From assembly GCA_030531505.1 (NCBI GenBank), contig JAUNNH010000013.1:1-64000 (forward strand): a DNA stretch of 64,000 bases, written 5' to 3'. Of this stretch, positions 59,708 to 64,000 are shown one piece after another. The translations under genes were made by a program, and so were the position numbers. The notes beneath the pieces were generated by a model. The model was not told the origin of the DNA, ran no database searches, and saw only the letters and a program-made list of their open reading frames with translations. Source of the stretch: Eubacteriales bacterium (GTDB lineage: Bacteria; Bacillota; Clostridia; Oscillospirales; Oscillospiraceae). Within the stretch, counting starts at the first letter, position 1; every line of letters starts with the position of its first letter.

Positions 59708-60046
59708 ATGAATCCATACATCGCCTATTGCGGACTGGACTGCGAGCGCTGTGAAGCCCGCCTTGCAACAGTCCATAACGACGCCACCCTGCGGCAAAAA
59801 GTCGCGAAGGAGTGGTCGGACTTAAACGGCGTGGAGATCACGCCGGAGATGATAAACTGCGTCGGCTGCCGGATCGACGGGGTCAAGACGCCCTACTGCG
59901 ATTCGATCTGCCCCATCCGGCAATGCGCCATGGGGAAGGAGCTTGAGACCTGCGGAGACTGCGGCGAAATGAAAAGCTGTGAGAAACTGGGAGCGATCAC
60001 CGAATACAACGCAGACGCTTTGAAACACCTGAAAACAGGCGTTTGA
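59708..60046 (+). CDS. DUF3795 cysteine-rich protein
   Basis: The 112-aa protein has the DUF3795 pattern: YIAYCGLDCERCEA at the start, then CVGCRIDG, YCDSICPIRQCAM and CGDCGEMKSCEKL, twelve cysteines likely to bind zinc or an Fe-S cluster. A TTG at 59702 is an alternative start. Members are widespread in anaerobes and of unknown function. It lies 6 bp after the CAT-like gene. Confidence 0.8.
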   Translation: MNPYIAYCGLDCERCEARLATVHNDATLRQKVAKEWSDLNGVEITPEMINCVGCRIDGVKTPYCDSICPIRQCAMGKELETCGDCGEMKSCEKLGAITEYNADALKHLKTGV

Positions 60047-60064
60047 ACAGAAGAAAGGATCAAG

Positions 60065-60628
60065 ATGCAGTATCAAAAAATCATTTCCTTGAAAGACGGG
60101 AGAACCTGCGTCCTCCGAAACGGAACGGCGGAGGATGGGCAGGCACTTCTCGCCATCTTCAACCTCACCCATGCACAGACGGATTTTCTGCTTACCTACC
60201 CGGAGGAGCACAGCTATACCGCCGAGGATGAGGCGGAGCTGCTGCGGAGAAAGACAGACAGTGTCGATGAGATCGAACTCCTTGCATTTGTTGACGGTAC
60301 GATCGTTGGCTCGGCCGGTGTTACCTGTGTTGCCCGAAAGGAAAAGCTCCGGCATCGGGCGGAGTTCGGCATCAGCGTGGATAAGGCGTACTGGGGCCTT
60401 GGGATCGGGCGGGCTTTGACCGAAGCCTGCATCGAATGCGCCGGAAATGCCGGGTATGTTCAGCTGGAGCTGGAGGCGGTGGCAGAGAACAAAAGCGCCC
60501 TCGCCCTGTACAAGAGCGTGGGCTTTGTGGAGTATGGCAGGAACCCAAAGGGCTTTCGTTCCCGCCTGACCGGCTGGCAGGAGCTGGTGCTCATGCGGCT
60601 GGAGCTGTGCAGGCAAAGCGCTATGTGA
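60065..60628 (+). CDS. GNAT family N-acetyltransferase
   Basis: The 187-aa GNAT has EIELLAFVDGTIVGSAGV, the acetyl-CoA loop YWGLGIGRALTEACIECA (about residues 112-129) and LEAVAENKSALALYKSVGF. Its first 18 and last 20 residues recur in the mini-ORF at 62281, which lacks the whole centre. Confidence 0.85.
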   Translation: MQYQKIISLKDGRTCVLRNGTAEDGQALLAIFNLTHAQTDFLLTYPEEHSYTAEDEAELLRRKTDSVDEIELLAFVDGTIVGSAGVTCVARKEKLRHRAEFGISVDKAYWGLGIGRALTEACIECAGNAGYVQLELEAVAENKSALALYKSVGFVEYGRNPKGFRSRLTGWQELVLMRLELCRQSAM

Positions 60629-60674
60629 GGGACTGGATCGACTTGACAGGATCTGAGAGCGCGGAGGGGACGCT

Positions 60675-61562
60675 GTGCATTATGTGAAAGCAAAGGGGAT
60701 CTTATCCTCTCAAAACGGAATGAATCTTTATCGGGGCTGCACGCACGGATGCATTTACTGCGATTCAAGAAGCAGTTGCTATCGGATGGATCACGCTTTT
60801 GAGGATATCGAGGTCAAAGAAAACGCCCTTGAATTGCTGGAAGACGCGCTGCGCCGCAAGAGAAAACGCTGTATGATCGGGACGGGCTCCATGAGCGATC
60901 CCTATATCCCGCAGGAGCTGAATACAGAATACACACGAAAAGCATTGTTGATCATCGAGAAATACGGCTGCGGCGTCGCGCTGCAGACAAAGTCCGAACG
61001 TGTGCTCAGAGATCTGGATATCCTGAAACGTATCAATGAAAAGACCAAGGCCGTTGTTCAGATGACACTGACAACAGCAGATGAAAACTTGTGCAAGATC
61101 ATCGAGCCGAATGTCTGCTCGACAAAAGAGCGGTTCGAGGCGCTGAAAACCTTGCGCGATAACGGTATTCCCACCGTCGTGTGGCTGTGTCCGATCCTGC
61201 CCTATATCAACGATACCCCCGAGAACATTGAGTCAATCCTTCGGATGTGTATAGAAGCTCAGGTGCGCGGCGTGATCTGCTTTGGAATGGGGCTGACGCT
61301 TCGCGACGGCAACCGTGCGTATTTCTATCGCCAGCTTGACAGGCATTTCCCTGGATTGAAGGAGCGCTATATCCGGGAATACGGAGACCGCTACGAGGTC
61401 CCCAGTCCGCGCAGCGATGAGCTGATGAGGGTGTTTCATCACATCTGCGAGCAAAACGGGATCATGCACGATAACGACGAGATCTTCGCTTATCTGCACC
61501 GCTTCGAAGAAAAGGAACCGTTCGGACAGCTCAGCTTGTGGCAGCTTCAGCGGAATGAATGA
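60675..61562 (+). CDS. radical SAM protein, SPL (spore photoproduct lyase-like) family
   Basis: The GTG start follows GGAGGGG. The 295-aa protein has the radical SAM cluster motif RGCTHGCIYCDSRS (Cys-x3-Cys-x2-Cys, about residues 21-28) and the SPL-type continuation MIGTGSMSDPYIPQE. It generates a 5'-deoxyadenosyl radical; true SPL repairs spore thymine dimers, but this short form is the common relative without the C-terminal SPL cysteine, so its substrate is unknown. Confidence 0.85.
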   Translation: MHYVKAKGILSSQNGMNLYRGCTHGCIYCDSRSSCYRMDHAFEDIEVKENALELLEDALRRKRKRCMIGTGSMSDPYIPQELNTEYTRKALLIIEKYGCGVALQTKSERVLRDLDILKRINEKTKAVVQMTLTTADENLCKIIEPNVCSTKERFEALKTLRDNGIPTVVWLCPILPYINDTPENIESILRMCIEAQVRGVICFGMGLTLRDGNRAYFYRQLDRHFPGLKERYIREYGDRYEVPSPRSDELMRVFHHICEQNGIMHDNDEIFAYLHRFEEKEPFGQLSLWQLQRNE

Positions 61563-61620
61563 CGATCGAAGATAGCTCTTCCGTGAAGCTGTGGAGCAAT
61601 AATGAAATTGAGGTAATACA

Positions 61621-62247
61621 ATGAATACCAATGACTATATCATTCGTCTGGAAAAACCCGAGGACTACAGAGAAGTCGAGAATCTGGTCCGCGAGTCCTT
61701 CTGGAACGTGTACCGCCCGGGCTGCAGCGAACACTACGTGATTCATGTGCTACGGGACGATCCGGCCTTTGTGAAGGAGCTGGACTACGTGATGGAGCAG
61801 GACGGCCGTCTGATCGGGCAGAACATGTTCATGCGGACGTTCATCCAGGCGGACGGCGGCCGGGTGATCCCGGTCCTCACCATGGGGCCCATCGGCATCA
61901 GCCCGGAGCTCAAGCGCCATGGCTACGGCAAGAAGCTCCTGGACTTCTGCCTGGAAAAGGCGGCGGCCCTGGGCTACGGCGCGGTGCTCTTTGAGGGCAA
62001 CATCGGCTTTTACGGCCACAGCGGCTTTGATTACGCCCGAAACTTCGGCATCCGCTATCACGACCTGCCGGAGGGCGCGGACGATTCCTTCTTCCTCGGG
62101 CGGGAGCTGATCCCCGGCTATCTCCGCGATGTCACCGGTGTGTATCAGACGCCGCAGGGCTATTACGTGGACGACGCGGACGTGGAGGAATTCGACCGCG
62201 GCTTCCCCTATAAGGAGAAGCTGCGCCTGCCGGGGCAGATATTCTGA
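61621..62247 (+). CDS. GNAT family N-acetyltransferase
   Basis: The 208-aa GNAT has MGPIGISPELKRHGYGKKLL (about residues 88-107) as the acetyl-CoA site and FEGNIGFYGHSGFDYARNFG. The C-terminal third (VEEFDRGFPYKEKLRLPGQ) matches a common Clostridia GNAT subfamily. Substrate unknown. Confidence 0.85.
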   Translation: MNTNDYIIRLEKPEDYREVENLVRESFWNVYRPGCSEHYVIHVLRDDPAFVKELDYVMEQDGRLIGQNMFMRTFIQADGGRVIPVLTMGPIGISPELKRHGYGKKLLDFCLEKAAALGYGAVLFEGNIGFYGHSGFDYARNFGIRYHDLPEGADDSFFLGRELIPGYLRDVTGVYQTPQGYYVDDADVEEFDRGFPYKEKLRLPGQIF

Positions 62248-62280
62248 CCGCGGCTCCGGACTCAGGGAGGCAGAGACAGC

Positions 62281-62397
62281 ATGCAGTACAAGAAAACGAT
62301 CCTCCTGAAGGACGGCAGAGCCTGCACGCTCCGCTCCCGGCTGAGCGGCTGGCAGGAGCTGGTGCTCATGCGGCTGGAGCTGAACGCTGAGCCATGA
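62281..62397 (+). pseudogene. internally deleted GNAT mini-ORF (38 aa)
   Basis: The frame reads MQYKKTILLKDGRACTLR, joined directly to SRLSGWQELVLMRLELNAEP. The two halves match the first 18 and last 20 or so residues of the GNAT at 60065, so about 145 codons of the centre are gone without loss of frame. GGAGG precedes the ATG. It cannot be an acetyltransferase. Its TGA overlaps the ATG of the next hydrolase gene, so it may survive as a leader for coupled translation. Confidence 0.75.
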
Positions 62398-63002
62398 GGG
62401 AGCTGGTAGTCTATGTTCACGGCCGGGGCGGCAGCGCGGAGGAGTGCGAGCACTACCGGCCGCTGTTTTCCGGCCGCGAGATCCTGGGACTGGATTATCG
62501 TGGTGCAACACCATGGGAAGCGGGCCGGGAGATCCGCGAGGCGATAGAGCGCCTGCGGATGGAATACGAGGACATCACGCTGATCGCGAACAGCCTCGGC
62601 GCGTATTTCAGCCTGCATGCCGGGATCGATGCGCTGATTCGAAAAGCCTGTTTCATCTCGCCCGTCGTGGACATGGAGCGGCTGATCCGCGGCATGATGA
62701 ACCGGGCGCAGGTGACGGAGGCGGAACTGAAGGCGAGGGGCGTGATCCCCACCGCCTTCGGGGAAGAACTCTCCTGGGAGTACCTGCGCTGGGTCCGGGA
62801 GCATCCGATCCGCTGGGAGGCTCCGACCGCGATCCTGTACGGCGGGCACGACGAGCTGACGGATCGCGAGACTATGGCAGCCTTTGCCGGTGCCCACAAC
62901 GCGCGCCTGACCGTGATGGAAGAGGGCGAGCACTGGTTCCACACGGAGGAGCAGCTGCGCTTTCTGGATGCCTGGATCCTGCGAGAGAAAAACGAAGAAT
63001 AA
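62394..63002 (+). CDS. small alpha/beta hydrolase
   Basis: The 202-aa hydrolase has VVYVHGRGGSAEE at the start, the elbow LIANSLGAYFSLHAG (Ser about residue 67), ILYGGHDELTDRE for the acid and GEHWFHTEEQ for the histidine. The elbow lacks the first Gly (ANSLGA), as in RBBP9/YdeN-like serine hydrolases. Its start overlaps the mini-ORF stop by 4 bp. Confidence 0.8.
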   Translation: MRELVVYVHGRGGSAEECEHYRPLFSGREILGLDYRGATPWEAGREIREAIERLRMEYEDITLIANSLGAYFSLHAGIDALIRKACFISPVVDMERLIRGMMNRAQVTEAELKARGVIPTAFGEELSWEYLRWVREHPIRWEAPTAILYGGHDELTDRETMAAFAGAHNARLTVMEEGEHWFHTEEQLRFLDAWILREKNEE

Positions 63003-63035
63003 AAAAATACGCCGGTCCTATGATTGGTGACGTTT

Positions 63036-64000
63036 ATGGAACAAGAACTAACGGTAAATGAAAGATCATATCGCCTTCTTCGCCTGTTGGGAAAAGGCAA
63101 GGGCGGGTATTCTTATCTCGCGGAACGCGATGGGCAACAGGTGGTAGTCAAGCAGATCCATCACGAGCCCTGCGATTATTATGCCTTCGGCAACAAGATC
63201 GAGGCCGAACTGCGGGATTATGAGCGACTGCAGAAAGCTGGGATCCGCATCCCTGGAATGCAAGCCGTTGACAGGGAAGCCGAGCGGATCGTCAAGGACT
63301 ATATCGAGGGGCCGACCGTGATGGAGCTGGTACGCTCCGGCGCCTCGGTCGAGCCGTACCTGCACCAGGTGCGGGATATGGCGGCAAAGGCCATGGCCGC
63401 CGGGCTGAACATCGACTATTACCCGACCAATTTTGTTGTGCATAACGGACTGCTCTGGTACGTGGATTATGAGTGCAACGACTACAGCGAGCAGTGGGAC
63501 TTCGAACACTGGGGTATTCAGTATTGGCAGCCCAAAGTGAGATTCTGCGGCTACCGGGACGAGGATTACGAGGCGGTCTGCGATTTTCTGATCGAATTGA
63601 ATCAGAAGGACCGAACGCACATTAACTGGAACTGGGCGCGCTTTGAGTGGATGATGGAGCACCCGGAGTTTGACAAAAGCGCCAGCTCCTCCATCGGGCT
63701 CTGGCGGTCGGAGGGTAAAGTCGTCGGCGCTGCGATCTACGATATGTACTTTGGGGAGGCCTTCTGCGCCGCCCTGCCGGAGCATGAGGCGCTGTACCCG
63801 GAGATCCTGGACTATGCCTTCCGGGAGCTGAAGGACGATTCCGGGCTGGCTGTCGCGATCCATACAGAAAACACCGCAGAAATAAGAGCCGCTGAGCTGA
63901 CCGGATTCGAGCGGATCGATCAGAAAGAGACGATCATGGAGCTCTCTCTGGACAGAGCGTTCTCATCCAATCTTCCCGAGGGACTGCAGCTTCGGGAAAT
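63036..64000 (+). CDS. protein-kinase-like/APH-fold domain fused to GNAT (runs off the window)
   Basis: An open frame of at least 321 codons from the ATG at 63036 reaches the window end without a stop. Residues about 10-165 look like a kinase: glycine loop LLGKGKGGYSYLAERDG, Lys in VVVKQIHHEP, then NIDYYPTNFVVHNG with the catalytic Asp/Asn pair and YVDYECNDY for the metal-binding Asp. From about residue 185 a GNAT follows: INWNWARFEWMMEHPEFDKS and GKVVGAAIYDMYFGEAF. The order is the reverse of the AAC(6')-APH(2'') resistance enzymes. Substrates unknown; start uncertain. Confidence 0.7.
   Translation, partial: MEQELTVNERSYRLLRLLGKGKGGYSYLAERDGQQVVVKQIHHEPCDYYAFGNKIEAELRDYERLQKAGIRIPGMQAVDREAERIVKDYIEGPTVMELVRSGASVEPYLHQVRDMAAKAMAAGLNIDYYPTNFVVHNGLLWYVDYECNDYSEQWDFEHWGIQYWQPKVRFCGYRDEDYEAVCDFLIELNQKDRTHINWNWARFEWMMEHPEFDKSASSSIGLWRSEGKVVGAAIYDMYFGEAFCAALPEHEALYPEILDYAFRELKDDSGLAVAIHTENTAEIRAAELTGFERIDQKETIMELSLDRAFSSNLPEGLQLRE

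Overview
The window reads as chromosome of a GC-rich, spore-forming member of the Clostridia, most likely a relative of the gut Oscillospirales. The evidence is the yabP-yabQ-divIC-S1 sporulation/division block, a butyryl/4-hydroxybutyrate-type CoA-transferase, an HgdC-type activase end, sigma-A promoters, AGGAGG ribosome binding sites and GNRA or UUCG hairpin terminators. The taxonomic placement is inference from gene content; no rRNA is present.

Layout. 1-4000: end of an acyl-CoA dehydratase-type activase, a 55-aa membrane peptide, an acetyl-CoA-synthase-like protein, yabP-yabQ-divIC-S1, and a CoA-transferase. 4280-14356: two MATE exporters, prmA, a surface lipoprotein, a pseudouridine synthase, a 206-bp cluster of hairpins bounded by inverted repeats, a Na/Pi cotransporter, a glutathione peroxidase and a tRNA-dihydrouridine synthase. 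14496-25459: a coiled-coil membrane protein, a membrane-anchored protein with six FMN-binding domains, mnmA, rpiB, a DUF4015-like protein, a zinc-ribbon membrane protein, a MalY-type aminotransferase and a rhomboid-like protein. A tRNA-Pro(GGG) follows.

25990-53749 is the most unusual region: a 28-kb locus built almost wholly of ester-cleaving enzymes. Sixteen hydrolase-fold genes are present: 2 type-B carboxylesterases, 2 SGNH esterases, 2 beta-lactamase-fold hydrolases, 3 PHB-depolymerase-like esterases fused to a copper-amine-oxidase-N-like domain, 6 esterase-D/FrmB-like proteins and 1 polysaccharide deacetylase. With them are a CUT1-type ABC importer (binding protein and two permeases, no ATPase), an MFS transporter, a YesL-like protein and a YesM/YesN two-component system. 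No glycoside hydrolase is present and none of the esterases has a signal peptide. The simplest reading is uptake of a densely esterified small molecule or oligosaccharide followed by cytoplasmic de-esterification. Two of the FrmB-like proteins have lost the nucleophilic serine. The divergent promoter region at 31452-31627 carries four AraC-type half-sites in a mirror-symmetric layout.

The locus is bracketed by two direct copies of a 90-bp segment (25758 and 54572), one lying just downstream of tRNA-Pro. The right edge holds a broken gene, the tail of a serine recombinase and a 16-bp match to the tRNA. This suggests acquisition or rearrangement by mobile DNA. 54572-64000 is a patchwork of small accessory enzymes: flavin reductase, zinc macrodomain and class-M sirtuin (protein ADP-ribosylation), an autoregulated TetR, several GNATs, a CAT-like acetyltransferase, an SPL-type radical SAM protein, an internally deleted GNAT copy, and a kinase-GNAT fusion running off the end.
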